DNA from: Todiramphus chloris collaris
Lineage: Eukaryota; Chordata; Aves; Coraciiformes; Alcedinidae
NCBI GenBank assembly: GCA_025345505.1
Contig: JANVCC010000040.1
Coordinates: forward strand, 11,252,023-11,316,022
DNA length: 64,000 bases
Reading direction: 5' to 3'
Shown here: piece by piece, positions 24,131 through 36,240 of the stretch
How the letters are laid out: every line of letters begins with the position of its first letter
Position numbering within the stretch: position 1 is the stretch's first letter
Position numbers and translations under genes: made by a program
Notes under the pieces: model-generated
Seen by the model: only the letters and a program-made list of their open reading frames with translations
The model's database searches: none
What the model was told of the DNA's origin: nothing

Positions 24131-25433
24131 GACATATACTCTGTGTTTTGATTTATTCCTGATAATATCTTCCCTTTTTTTAAAGATAAAATGCTATTGA
24201 GATGATATTTCCAAGGCTTTGACTATTTAATCCTGGAAACCCTTTAGAATTTCAAGTCGATAGCTTCTCATCCTGGCAGTATCTTGCTGTTCACTTTGTT
24301 GCTATCTTCCAAAGTCTAATATTGCTTCTGAGGCATTCCCCAAACAGAGGTGTCCTGGAATGAGAACTTCCCTTCGGTAGGAGCATGGTTACAAAGAAAC
24401 TGTTTTCTGTTTGTCTGCCAGGATTCTCTGTGATAAATTTGATAAATTAGTATATTACTGGCTCTGCAGAGTTCTGCAAGTTCTTTTTTCGTTGTTGGTT
24501 TTGTGTTATTTTTTCACCACCTAATTATGTTTTCATGCTTAACCTCTTGGACATCATGATCCTTGCTGTGTCATTTGCACCTTTTGATGTTTTTTAAAAA
24601 AGCTTTCTTTTTTGTGGTGTGCTTCACCATGTTTTGCATCTGTGCTGGCTTTTTCTGGGTTCTTCTTAAGATCTTTTTCTCAAGGGATATTTTCTCTGGA
24701 TCTTCAGCGTAGTGTCTTTAAATAGTTTCTGTGCCGCCCATCATGGGTTTAGTGTGTCAACTGCCTCGTTTAACTCCTTAAGAATTTAAGAATCTCCTTT
24801 TCTTCCTTTCCTGCAGCTTCTGATTTTGAAGTTAAACAGAAAAATACTCTTATGTTCTTGCTGTGCCTATATGCATTTGAGTATGCTGTGGTCAGCGTCA
24901 CGTGGCAGTGCTTTGGTGCTGACATTTACCCAGGTACCACACACTTCCCAGGGTTGAGAGAGATGTTTTTCCTGTTTGTGGGTTTCCTGCCTAGCTGCTC
25001 AGTGAAGCTGCTGCTAATCATATCCTTGGATGTAGGCTTTGCAGTGCCTCCTGATGTGACGTTATCTAGTTTCCATGGAGGTAATGGAAGGCTCCCATTA
25101 CTGTTGTGTTTTCATCCTTTGCGATGTTTCTGCTTTCTTCCTGTATCTACTTACAGGTTTCTATTTCGGTGCTTGCTGTTGCTGCTGCTGGCACAGCAAT
25201 GTCAGATATTTTTAAAAGTATTGGAAAAAGCCGTGTGTGACTTGAACCTCTGGTGCAACCTCTGGTTGAGTTTCAAGGAGCTTTCAGAAGATTTAACTGC
25301 AAGAAAGAGCTGGTGCATATTAGCTCAAGCTAAATGGCAGGACACATTCATACATTCTTCCTGACGCAGGAAATAGCACAATTAGCTGATAACTCCTGCT
25401 TAAATAGTGCTTGCTGCTGTGCTTCCCCAATCT
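24131..25433. other. Non-coding T-rich block with 170-codon open frame
   Basis: The plus strand is rich in T. From an ATG at 24852 an open frame runs to 25364 (170 codons), with hydrophobic stretches at about residues 38-60 and 81-113. T-rich DNA read as protein naturally yields Leu and Phe. There is no signal of a known family and no good splice or promoter context. I regard it as a chance frame. Confidence 0.5.
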
Positions 25434-25621
25434 CGCTCCACTTTTGTTGCGTGTCCATGTACACCAAAGTTTGAAAAGTGCTGTCGTTGCTCGTCAGTCG
25501 TCATTATCCAACACTGCGACTGCCAGTAAGTGCTTCCTGTAATAGCACTCGGCACTGGTGCCGTGGGGCACGGGCAGCTCTGGGGGTTGACACCTCTAAT
25601 GGAAAATAGCCTGAGAACACG
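25434..25621. other. CpG-dense pocket
   Basis: I count 10 CpG dinucleotides in about 188 bp (for example at 25434, 25450, 25485, 25492, 25499, 25517, 25550, 25562, 25571, 25620), while neighbouring kilobases have very few. No promoter element or exon is recognised. The pocket may be a small unmethylated or constrained element, or a chance GC-rich patch. Confidence 0.45.
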
Positions 25622-28479
25622 GAGATAGCTGGAAGATGGGCTTTGCAACTGACCATGACAGGGCTATATCAAGACCTGGGTTTTCTTAACAAGGGATCTA
25701 CTTTTTAAATGCTCCAACTGCTGAAAAAAGTTTCAGTCTGGATTGTTAACACAGCAAAAATCTTCAGTCAGGAGGGACACAGTCATGGTCAAGAGGTGTT
25801 TTTACTTCTGTTACTCACAGAAACAAGATGCTTTTGCTTCTGCTTTGCCTTCTATTCCTGCTCAGAAGATAGGAGTGGTAATTGACTTGGTTTATTTTTC
25901 TCCGTGTGCAACTCTTTCTGAAGCTGGACAAACTTCAAGAGGGGCAGACTAGGAAACACAGAATCTGAACCCAGGATTTCCTCCACAGACAAGTGAAGGA
26001 ACTGAAAAATGGAATTTGCAATTAAAACCAGAACTAATTTACACTTTCAGCTCCTGAAGAGCTTAGCTTTGTATGTATTTATTTTATTTTTTCTTAAAAA
26101 GAAGCCAAAACCTAAAGTTAGGTTTTCTTATAGAGCCTTATTACCTTAACATGATTTTACAGAGGCAGAGGCTTCAGCCCTGTGGTGTATCCTGTACAGC
26201 ACTGCTTGGCTACTGCCAGTACACTTGTCCGTCCCGAAGAGCATGAATGGGAGGGAGCAGCAGTCTCAGATTGCTCTGATTAATAAAATCCATATTATCA
26301 ATCTGAAGTACAAGGGGGAAAAGAAACCCAGAAGCAAGAAAAGAATCTGAGAGATGAGACTTGTGCTGATGCTGTATGCACATCTCATACATTTTTAGAA
26401 TGTGAAACTTGGTTCTATACTTCTGACTTTTCTTTGCATCAAGTTTGTGGCAAAAATGATTTTTCCCTCACCCCACTAACATGCTAAGGTGTCCTCTAAA
26501 TATAAAATGTATTTTTTTATAACATGTTTTTTCATGCTTTCTGTTTGTTGGGTAACTCCAGAGTGATGTAAATGTAGTTTGTTTGATCTGCTGAAGTAAA
26601 AACAAGATGGAAAAATGTGGAAGAAGGCTTGGTATTTTAATCTGCTTTGCTGCTGAATGTAATTTGCCCTTACTGCACTTCTGTTGAGAAAAGCTCACTT
26701 CTGTTGAGGAAAAAAAAATTACTAACACAGATTTCCTGGAACCTCTTTGATCTCTTTTAGCTTCTTTTTTTTATTCCCACTACTTAAAAAAAACCAAAAA
26801 GGTAATAAATAAATATATATATGTGAATTATGTGTGAACATCAGCAGCTTGTCTTCCACCCACCTAGAACTCTCTTTTTGTATTTTTCATATACATCGGT
26901 ACTAACCCCTTTTTTCCCCCTCTAGTTCTTTTCCTAAAAGTATATTAGTAAATTTGAAGAGAAAAGGTTTTTTTGAAGTACTCAATATCTCCTTGGTTTA
27001 ATTTTAATGTCTTTTGGAAATGAGGGTAAGTTGTTCATCAGGGCATTCAGAAGCAGTTGCCTGGAAGGAAAAGTATGGGAGAAAGAAAAAAGTAGGAAAT
27101 ATAGAACTGAACACTTTCTTGATCCTTTTTTTTCTTTTTTTTCTTTTTTTTTTTTTCTTTCTTGAAAACTGCATATAGCATTTCTTTGGAAATTATTTGT
27201 CGTTTCACTCTTATTTGAATGTCTAGCTGATCTAAGTGTGGAGAAATATTTAATTAGGGATTAATGACAGACTCTTTTATAGTACAAATTTATGTAGAAG
27301 CTAATTTACACTGTTTAAAATCCAACATTGTTGAACCTTTAATTAGAACTTTGAAATAAGTAAAATAAATTTCTTCATGAAACAATATATATATTAAGCT
27401 AATAATACACATTTCTCATCCTTACCATCCCATTTTAACAGAGGTAGTACAGTTGTTTTTGTGGTACATTTGGCTTTTCTTTCACCCCTCTCGAGTCCAA
27501 ATAAGGGACCTCTTATTGTCCAAGGGGTTCTTTTGTTTTGTGAATTTATTTCTTTAAGTCCTGTTTCTAGTTGAGAAGTCAAACACTGATTTTGCTCCAT
27601 GCTGTCCTAATGAGCTATGCTTATCTCAAATGACCATTTGGGGGGGAGGGCAAAAATGCTACTTAGATTTCTTTGAAACAAGAAAGAGCAACACGGGATT
27701 CCGTGCAACAAGAGCGAGTAACCGTGCACTGATTTCCATTTTGCCGACGTTTACTTGAGATGCTAAAACCTACTGGCAAGGGTTGTGTCATTTACTGTGC
27801 TGGCAGGCCAGCTGAAAGTCATCTGTTCTGTTGCACAAATCTTCTCTGTTTTCTCCTCGCATATCTTTCTCTCTATTTGACGTTGAACAGCAGTAGGAAT
27901 TTGAGTTCCAATGAATCCTGTATCACTGAGAAGGAATTTCCAAGGAATTTTTTTATAGTTGAAAGACCATTCCCCAGCATGTGAGCTGTGATTGTCCGTG
28001 TGCACAAGCACCGTTCACAGCCGTGGTCTTCATAGGTCTCTGGAGGAGTGTAAGTAACCCTCAGCAAGCTCATTAGTTAATTCTCTCCATACAAGCATTT
28101 ATTTTCCCTGCCCCCTTTTGTCTTTTCAGTTGGTAGGGAAACCCTAGGATCTGACAGTGAACTTTTGGTCTCAATAAAGCAGTTATACAGGGTTTGGGTG
28201 GAATTTCTCTGAACTTCACTAAGAGGAAGAAAATGTGGAAAATGCTTCCTCCAAGCAAAATATGAACAAAATGTTGTGATTCATTAAACTCCTTCCTATT
28301 TGCCTGCAAGTGAGAACCTTGCAGTTATTGAGCTGAATAGTGCGTGGCCCTGAGGGGGCAGAGCCAACAGAAAAAGAGATGGCATCAGTCCAAAGAGCAA
28401 AATGCATGTTTTCAGGAAAATTAGGAAATTTTGCTCCAGGCACATCCCTGCTTGCACAGTGAGTTTGTTATACTGGGAT
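25622..28479. other. Non-coding AT-rich block
   Basis: No gene is recognised. It contains a short direct repeat at 26676-26708 (CACTTCTGTTGAG twice, 20 nt apart), an A/T-rich patch at about 26761-26822, and a long pyrimidine tract at 27123-27162. The rest is AT-rich unique DNA. Confidence 0.55.
27123..27162 (+). repeat. Pure pyrimidine tract, 40 nt
   Basis: Forty consecutive C or T, almost all T. Downstream the sequence does not show an AG followed by an open frame that would make it a convincing splice acceptor tract, so it is listed as simple sequence. Confidence 0.85.
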
Positions 28480-28765
28480 TTTATATTACTGTTTGCTCTG
28501 GTTTTAAATAAGAAACGAAAGCTGCTTTTGAATGTCACATGATATCTGGATGGTGTTCCACCGAGTAAACCATCTGCTTTAATGGTTTCATATGCATTTA
28601 AGTTTCCTGGTTGAAGTGTTTTAAATTGTACTGACGGGTCCAGGGGCCAGTTACTTTGGCTGGTTTTGGAGAAAGTTTGTATCAGCTTCCTAGTACTGTA
28701 CCTTTGTTTCTGAAATACAAAATCCTGGCTATGGGAACCTATAAATAACTGCATGGTTATCACAC
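28480..28765. other. Possible conserved non-coding segment
   Basis: The sequence is complex and balanced, free of simple repeats and transposon pieces, and open on the minus strand for about 150 codons (28296-28763; the frame opens with GTG and has an ATG at codon 4). The encoded sequence matches no family I know. The texture resembles conserved non-coding elements, but only cross-species alignment could show conservation. This is a low-confidence flag. Confidence 0.2.
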
Positions 28766-31700
28766 TGACATTAGTCTAGTATCCCATTTGTATGCTCATG
28801 CGTGGAAAATTCATATCTACCAATTTTAGAAGAAAATAATGTTGATGGCTGAGCGTGGAAGTCTAAGGAGATGTAGTTGAGCAGCTTCCAGGAGAGGGCA
28901 GTAGTGTCATACACAGCATTGATGGTAGCCCTCAAGTCCAGCTGCTTGGTGAGGCATCATGAGTCCTAGTGTGTGTCTTGTCCTGAGCATACAGAGGAGG
29001 AGATCTGCATGATCCCTTTCTCGGTGTGATCCTGTTTGTGACATACATGTGAAAACAGAAGCCCAGCAGGTCCTGTCTTCCAACACAATTAAAAACATTT
29101 CAAGGGTAACTTGTAGTTGCACTGAAGCGAGCGTTGCCTGCAGTAGATGAGTAAGTAACCTTAATTCTAATGAACAGACTGGGCTTGTGTTTGGATGTTC
29201 GTCTTTGATGTAACTTGTGTTGAAGTCCTCACTGATAGAACCTAGTGCGTGAAGTGTTCGCTTCATAGCAGGGCTCCCTGGAGCCAGGAATACTTGTCAG
29301 GGACGCACTCCTGCTCCATGGCCTGGAATAATTCCTGAAGCTTCTTTCTGGGTATTTCTTGTATGTATATTGCTATGCAGAGTGTGGGTTTACAGGGGAC
29401 TTTTGACAGTGTTTCCTGCTGAAGTTACTGTTGTGTACTCATAAATGCAAATCCTGTTTTGTAAGTGAATTTCTTTCCAGTTGTGGCATCTTGCGTTCAG
29501 CGCCCGTCTGGTTGCGCAGGTCCCCTTGAATCCGGCAGAGCTTTGAGAGGAGGAGGCTGAGGGGATGCCTGCCCTCTCCTGGCAAGCAGGAGGGCTCATG
29601 TGGCCGTGTCACTGCCAACGTAAACACCCTGCAACCTGCTCCTGCTCACTACCTCGTTTTATCTGTCCAGATGGCAATACCGCTGGGCTGTAGCTAGTTC
29701 TCAAACCAGACAGGATTTTATTGCTTCTGCTCAGTGCCATTCAGAGTATTTAAGAGCTGAATATGTGGAATACTTTACAAGACTTCAAATCTTCCTGCCT
29801 CACTGTGTGTGCTGTCTGTGCTATCTGTTAGACAAGTAGTGGAAATGACAGAATAGTTCCTTTTCCTTTGCTATCATTTAGTTGTGGTCATAGCTGTTTG
29901 AGTGCAACTGCAGCCTGGACTGCAGTGGTACGAGGAAACCTGAGGAATGTGACATGGGGAAGAGATAAGTGGTTAAAAAGATAAACTGTGAGCTTAATGC
30001 TTCTAAGCAGCCAACAAGAACAGGACTGTAATAACCCTTTGTGTTCTTAGCTTCCCCTGGTGTGGGGTCTTGGTGCGGTAGCTGGGGAGCCTTGCTAGGG
30101 TACCTACTGAGGAGGCAGTTTGAATGAATCATGGGCTCTGAAGTTTGAATGAATCACAGGTCACACTCGATACTGTGACATTCATTAACTCCTTGTTCTT
30201 CACTTTCCCTTCGTGCCACTGTGCGTGCAAGTGAGGTGTCTGAAAGCTGTAGCCTATGTATCTCCAGAGCCCTCCCAGTGTATCAGCGGTAGCAGGTCCC
30301 CACTTCTAAACACCCACAGAAAGATGTTCTTTATCTACTAAGTAGAGGCACAGGATTGTCTTGGAGTAAAGGAAAAAACCTCTGACAAAATACTAACCCA
30401 ATAACCAAGCCTGACCTTATCTTCACCCAAGGAAAGGTTGTTTCTTGAGGCTACCATTTATTGGTTTTATACGAATTTCTTAGCTGTTTCAAATGGAAAT
30501 TAAGCTGACCACCTACAGATGAATGTGGTAAACTCACAGATGTGTGCAAAAAGAAAACTCCTGCAGATAGCGCCACATGGACATTACACATAAAAAAATT
30601 AGAAAAAACCAAGCTACTGACTGCTGAGATGTAATGGAAAAAGAAATACTCATGCCATGTGGATAGACTGACCTTGCATCGTGGGAAAAAAATTGACTTA
30701 GCCCCAAATGGTGAGGCGAAAAAGCCACAAGTGCTCCAGGAGCTGTGGCTCAGAATGAAGGAGCTTACAGGAAACCCCGAGGAGGAAGGCAGAGAAATGT
30801 GAGCAGCACACAGCCTGGGAAGAGCTGATCTGCTGTTGTTGGGCTCATGGCTGTTAAGTACATGACATCAATTTAAGCTTCTCTGAGCCTGCTTGTGGCA
30901 TGAAGTAAAAACTTGGCCAAGAGGTAGCTGTGCCCAGGGAGTGGTGGAGTTTCTCTTGTCTCTCTTCACCAGGAGACATGTGATGGATGCCATTTGCATT
31001 ATACGGCTTCTTTAAGAAGCAAAGGCAAAAAAATTCATCCTTGTTTTTTCATCACTTCTGTGTCCGCACGTACTGTCAATGGAAATGTCTTGGAGGACCG
31101 TCCATAGTCAGGTCATCGGATTACTCTTAGTCCCAGGCAGATGGGAGCTCTTAATTTATTTTAAGCTTTTGTTTTGCTAGATGAAAATAGTTGTTCAGCA
31201 AGTTGAGCTCAGAGTTTTAGAATTACTTGTCTTGAGTGTATTACAGCACCCACATCCTATTGAATCACATTGTGTGTAGGCTCTTGGCAGGAGTGACTTC
31301 ACATCTGTTTTAAAATTTTTGAATCTCTCCTAATATAATAAAGATAATGTTTATGAGCCTTTAAAACTGTGGTGTGGGAAAGGGTCGGCTGACTGCTGAA
31401 AAGCTGGTGTGATGATGAAAATGAAATAACAAGAATAGACATGGTCTATATTATAAAAACATGTCTGACATGGAAACAATGGCTTCTTCTAATCCTTTAA
31501 GGCTGTGACTATGGCTTGTCCTGTAGATGCTGCCTTCAACTTCATTTAACTTTGTCTTGGAAAGGGAAAGACTGTATAAATACAATAAGTTGATCTTTGT
31601 TGGGATAACTTGTGGTGCCACGCTACCATCAAAGGAAACAAGCAGCTGAGAGCCTTGCTGTAGGTCAACTTCTCACCCCTGCGACTGCTGTAAGTGTGTG

Positions 31701-32993
31701 TCTAGACTTTGCTGATTTAGCTGTTCATCAGGTAGAGGAGATGAAGACAGTAACCTAGACATGCAGCGAGGAGTGAAATGATCATTGTTGAATAATTTCA
31801 ACCTGGGTTTTTCAAGGTAATCTCTTCTCTTTGTGGCTGAAGTGTTACGAACTATCTGTGGCCTGCTATGCCCATGTGCATGGAGGAAACGTCAGCTGGG
31901 TAATGCAAACCAGACAGGTATCATTAGCATGCAGCTAGACTTCGGTAAAACACATGGGAAGTAATTATATAGCTTAGTAAATGAAAACAGTTGTTTGTTC
32001 AATAATTATCTCAGCAATTCTCCTTCTCCTTAACACTAAATATCTTTCCCTTCTGTGTTACACTTTGAAGAAAACATTGGGAGAACAGTTTATACTGATT
32101 GTCCTCTATTGATGTGCCTGTTTGCTGTATTTCACTTGTCAGGGGTCGCAAGGTGTCAGTCATGCTTGATTTCTAGTGGGCTAATTAATAAACTGAGTTA
32201 CACCTATTCAAAAGGAAAGGCCTGTGATTAAAGTCTGCGTTTGGCAAAACAAATGTTCTATATTGATGAGACACCCTTTCTAAAACGAGGGAAATCACAT
32301 GTATTTATTGGCAAGAAACATTCAGTACAATCGTTTTAACATCGTAGTACTTCATTCCAGAATCCATGTTCTTTTCCCAGGGATTTTTCAATAGCAGCTG
32401 AAGGGAGTACAGGCTGTAGCACATGTGGCTGTTGAAAAGGGCTGCCAGACCTTGTTTTAAAGTTGAGAACTTTGTCTCAGTCACTATCAGCTACCAGGCT
32501 GCTGAAGCAACTAGAAATTGGACTCTGGAGTGGGTTTTAGAGATAGTTCTTTCCCTTCCTTCATTTAAGAATCTCCAAAAAAAAAAAAAAAAATCTAATA
32601 CATGCAGAATAATGTCTAATAAACTGTTCTGCTCTGCACGTGGTGAAGACTTTGGTCTCCTCCTTGCGTAAGGAGATTGGCAGATGTGTTGGAAGGGAGA
32701 GAAGTGAAGGTGTTTTCAAAAGTATTTGTTTAATTATTATTTTTATTATTTTCTTGCATTTTTTAATCTGTCTTGCCTGTCTAAAAAAAGGTGTGCTGTC
32801 AGTGCTTTGGTATTAAGAAAACCGAGTCAGAAAATCTGTGGTTGCCGGAATGGTTTCTTTCAGGAATACATTATTTAAATTACACGTTTTTTCGTGAAGA
32901 AAAAATAAAATGTGGTTCTGAGTAGAAAAAAAAGATGGAACCTATGAACCATGAAAGTCATTTTGACATTGACTTCACTTTCTGTGGTGTTGC
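28766..32993. other. Non-coding single-copy block
   Basis: No gene is recognised. A CpG-containing patch lies at about 29490-29620. A short direct repeat of AGTTTGAATGAATCA occurs at 30117-30131 and 30142-30156. An A17 run lies at 32577-32593. Open frames stay below about 120 codons. Confidence 0.55.
32577..32593. repeat. A17 homopolymer
   Basis: Seventeen consecutive A. No processed pseudogene or retroelement was recognised immediately upstream, so this is simple sequence. Confidence 0.85.
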
Positions 32994-33148
32994 CGCTTGT
33001 GAAGCGTTTTGCAGAGTGTTGCACTGGCTTGGCTGTTGGTTCACCCATACGCGAGCGTGTATCACGGGTTAGATCTGGCACGGAGAAACCCCAGGGCTTT
33101 CATTGTAAAGAAAGCTTGTGGAACCAGAGCCGAACATGTTTTATATCG
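32994..33148. other. CpG-dense pocket
   Basis: Nine CpG in about 155 bp, including ACGCGAGCG near 33050, in an otherwise CpG-poor region. The plus strand is open in two frames here (85 and 63 codons), but neither matches a known protein. The pocket could be constrained regulatory DNA, an orphan unmethylated patch, or recent sequence that has not yet lost its CpG. Nothing in the flanks decides between these. Confidence 0.45.
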
Positions 33149-33212
33149 GGTGCTTTCCACAAATGTGGCCCATATTTGGATGATAATTTCTTACCTCTGA
33201 GAAGTTAAGATG

Positions 33213-33270
33213 GAGGACTGTAATTACTGCAGTTCTGTAATTATTATGGAGTTCTGTGATTATTATAGGC
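33213..33270. repeat. Short imperfect tandem repeat, about 19-bp unit
   Basis: Three imperfect copies built around CTGTAATTA or CTGTGATTA occur at 33218, 33235 and 33254. The last two share GTTCTGT and ATTATTAT with a 19-nt period. This is probably replication slippage. Confidence 0.65.
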
Positions 33271-36054
33271 TACAAGGGGTCAAGATTTTGTTATAAACAT
33301 AATGCAATTGGAAAACTTATTTGTTTATAGCAAAGTATCATGAGAAGGATCTTAGATGCATTTAAGGTAAACAAACAAAAAGGAATTGCTGAGGTTAGCC
33401 TGTGCCTTGGAGCCATTATTTTTCCTTGTGATTGCCCCGTTGTTTGGTAAATTTAATGCTCTTTGATGTTATTGGCTCAATTGAAAAGTTGAGAAATGTG
33501 AAACTAGAAAGATCTTGATGTTCTCGACATAATAAATGCTGTAACTCAAAAGCAAGGCCAAGCTTAGACAGCAAGCCTGCTCATGTACTTACCAATAGCT
33601 TTCTGTTGGACTTGCAAGCAGTTACTTGATCATTTTACAGGTCAGTGCCAAGTGCTGTGTTCTGCGATGTAGCTTCTTACTCTTCTATGTGAGCACAAAT
33701 GCCTCACTACTACTGTTTCAAGAATTTTTGGAACAAAATTATCTGTTTAAATCATTCTTTGGAATATATACACGTGGTACAGCCATGGTGTAAGCACCTG
33801 AATTAGGTGTCTTCAGGTCCTAACAGTGAGTTAGCAAGTCAGATGTTTGAAATGCGGAATAAGCAGAACTAAGTCATGACTGATTTCTGATTCTGATAAA
33901 AATGACACAGTCTCTCTTTTCCCTGCAAAACATTGCATTTCTCAGGAGCAAGCTTGCTCCTTCCAGAGGGGCTCCAGTAGAGATGGATCTGTAGCTCTCA
34001 CATGATAAATGTTGGTAATTAACAGATGGCCTCCAACGTTTGTAGTCATTACTACTCAGATGCTGTATTGCCTATGTTGTGTCATGGACCACAGTGCTAG
34101 TTAAAGGAGGTAAAAGCAAAAGGAATGTATCAATTTTTTTTCAGTGATGACAATAGCCTCACTAAATAAACATTGAAAAAACCCAGGTACCAGTACTTCC
34201 CTGCATGGAGACCAAAACCTAACATTTTGTAGGTTCAATTCAGTTCGTACATAATTCTTGGCCAGATGAGAAAGGTAATTCTTTCTTGTGCTTGTGATAG
34301 AAATTTCTCTGAAGATGTGTATTCCAGTCACTGACCAGAAATTTCCAGTGTTCCTGAACATTAGTCATTTTTAGTCTTAAGACATGAAATATCTCCTTCC
34401 GAACATGACAGATGGTGGTGCTGAGGAGGACTGAGTGCAACCCCCAGGAGAGCAGGGCTCTGGAGGAGCAGGGCAGTCCCCTTGGCAGGATCACCAGGTA
34501 GGGCAACGCAGCTGGCAGGTGGGTGCATGGTGCTGGTTTGAAAGGACTGAACACAGGAACTGCCTGCTTCAGTGTTTTATTAGCTTGCCATGGACACTTA
34601 GTCTTCTGTAGAGTTAAGTAAAGGCGAATGCTGTCCCAGCTTCTCATGCAAAAATCTTGGTAAGAAATGAATGATGGTACAATCAGTTGGCTTTTCTTGG
34701 CAGAGCAATAAAATGGATGGAGGGTCACATAACGCATGCTGGCATTAGCAAGAAAAATCATCTCTGGAAATCTGGAAGAAAGGACATATCCTGCAAGTGT
34801 GCTGAGCCCATCCATTTCTTCATTTGTATTGTCTGTTGATGCTCTGTTACATTTTAGAGAGGCAACAGGAATGTCCAAAATTAATTATTTTGTCACTATT
34901 TTCCTACTGTCTTATTAATGGATTTTTGTTTTTCTTTTGTAAAATGTATTTCATTTTTAGAATACATTGTCTAGCTTTAAATAATTTCTCTATGGTTGAA
35001 ATGTGACATAACTAATATCCCTACAGTAGCATTTGTGCGATTTTTTTTCAGTTAAACCAAACAATTACTATAGGACTATTTGTAAATTATAGTAGTGGCA
35101 GAAAAATCAATTAGATACTTGTTGCAAAAATCATTACATCAATTGCATTTAATTTTTTCTTTCTTTTGCTTAAGGCAGAACAGGGATGACAAGAAAATCA
35201 AGTTAGCATTAATAGTATTCTCTAGGCCTAACAATTCTATTTGTTTCCAAGTTCATGATAAAATTCACCATTTCATTATTGTACATTGCAGCACGCTCAG
35301 CCAAATCCAGCAGCTGTGAGGATTGTGCATTTATGGTCATGGCTTTCTAGTATCTTGATGTATTTTAATTGATTGATTTATTCTAAAATGGTGAACGTTT
35401 CCAGGTTTTGGTAGCTACTGAGGAGGGGGGGGACTGCTGCTTCATAAGTCCTTTGGATGTCAGATATTTTAGCACCTCGGAAGACTTTGGAAGGGGACTG
35501 GAATGCTACTTAATCATGTTTATTATATATACAAATGAATTTCATATTTATTGAATAAATGTATAAACATATGTATAGTATTCTGCCAATAACCACATAC
35601 TCCTGCATTTCCAACCCATTCCTTTTTCTTCGTGCTAATGCAGAGCTGTGCGTGTTTCTGAATGACAGAAAAGGGAACTCATCTATTCCTAATGGCATTG
35701 GAATCTCTTGGGGATGTGCTTGGGGACAGATCTGGGGTTTGTGCTCTGCATTAAGCCATGTGAAGAGGTCAGGTAGACTCAAATCAGTGCAAATTTGGCT
35801 CTTATTACTACACCAGTTGTTCTCAATCCCCAATTGCTTCTACTCAGATCTGGCACCTGAAGACTCACATGAGCAGCTTTTTTTGATGTTCTTTACAAAA
35901 GACAGATAACAACTTTCTGCATGCAACATCACATGAATACTGTTAGATATTAAGTCTACTTCTGAGTTTTGCTACAAAAATAGACTCATCTTCAGGATGC
36001 TTTGTTGTTCTGTGTGCTTCACCCTGTGTCTTGAGTATACGCAAGAACTCGTAT
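33271..36054. other. Non-coding block with the longest open frame
   Basis: Apart from the minus-strand open frame at 34240-34878, which is listed separately, only AT-rich unique sequence and a G8 run (35425-35432) are seen. Frames at about 35510-35909 overlap on opposite strands and are not recognisable. Confidence 0.5.
34240..34878 (-). other. Unassigned minus-strand open frame, 212 codons
   Basis: This is the longest stop-free stretch in the window. It opens with TTG, not ATG. The first ATG is codon 22 (34813-34815 on the plus strand), leaving about 191 codons. The translation has no signal peptide, repeat, or catalytic or zinc-binding pattern that I recognise, and it is rich in Ser, Leu and Cys without clear domain texture. 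The middle (about 34400-34560) is GC-richer, which by itself lowers stop frequency. No splice sites, promoter or polyadenylation signal could be tied to it. It is most likely a chance frame; a lineage-specific gene or exon is a remote possibility. Confidence 0.15.
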
Positions 36055-36240
36055 TCCGTTACAACTGTTGAGCAGCAGACCCCAGGCGGCCCAGACAGAC
36101 TGTGCAAGCTCTGCTCTTGGAGGTTTTGAAGACCAGACAGGATAGAGCCATGAGTAACCATGTTGGACCTCAGAGCTGGCCCTGGTTTGGACTGGGGACA
36201 ATCCCAGCATCCCTTCCAACCAGAATTATCCAGTGACTCT
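36055..36240 (+). mobile_element. CR1 LINE 3' fragment
   Basis: This is a sense-oriented CR1 tail. In order it shows GGCCCAGACAGACTGTG (36089-36105), CTTGGAGGTTTTGAAGACC (36116-36134), AGCCATGAGTAACC, ACCTCAGAGCTGGCCCTGG (36167-36185), TTTGGACTGGGGACAATCCC, and CCCTTCCAACCAGAATTATC (36211-36230). This is the standard order of the CR1 3' end. The terminal ATTCTRTG octamers have decayed to ATTATCCAGTGACTCT. The copy is 5' truncated and non-coding. The minus-strand open frame over it (135 codons) is a shadow. Confidence 0.85.

Noticed and set aside
29540..29575. CR1-like GAGGAGGAGGCTGAGGGGAT
   Set aside because: It resembles the CR1 block around GAGGAGGCTGAGGGGA, but only about 25 nt match and no flanking CR1 blocks follow in order.
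32140..32165. CAGGGGTCGCAA resembling a hAT-type terminal repeat
   Set aside because: No matching inverted terminal repeat or 8-bp target duplication was found nearby.
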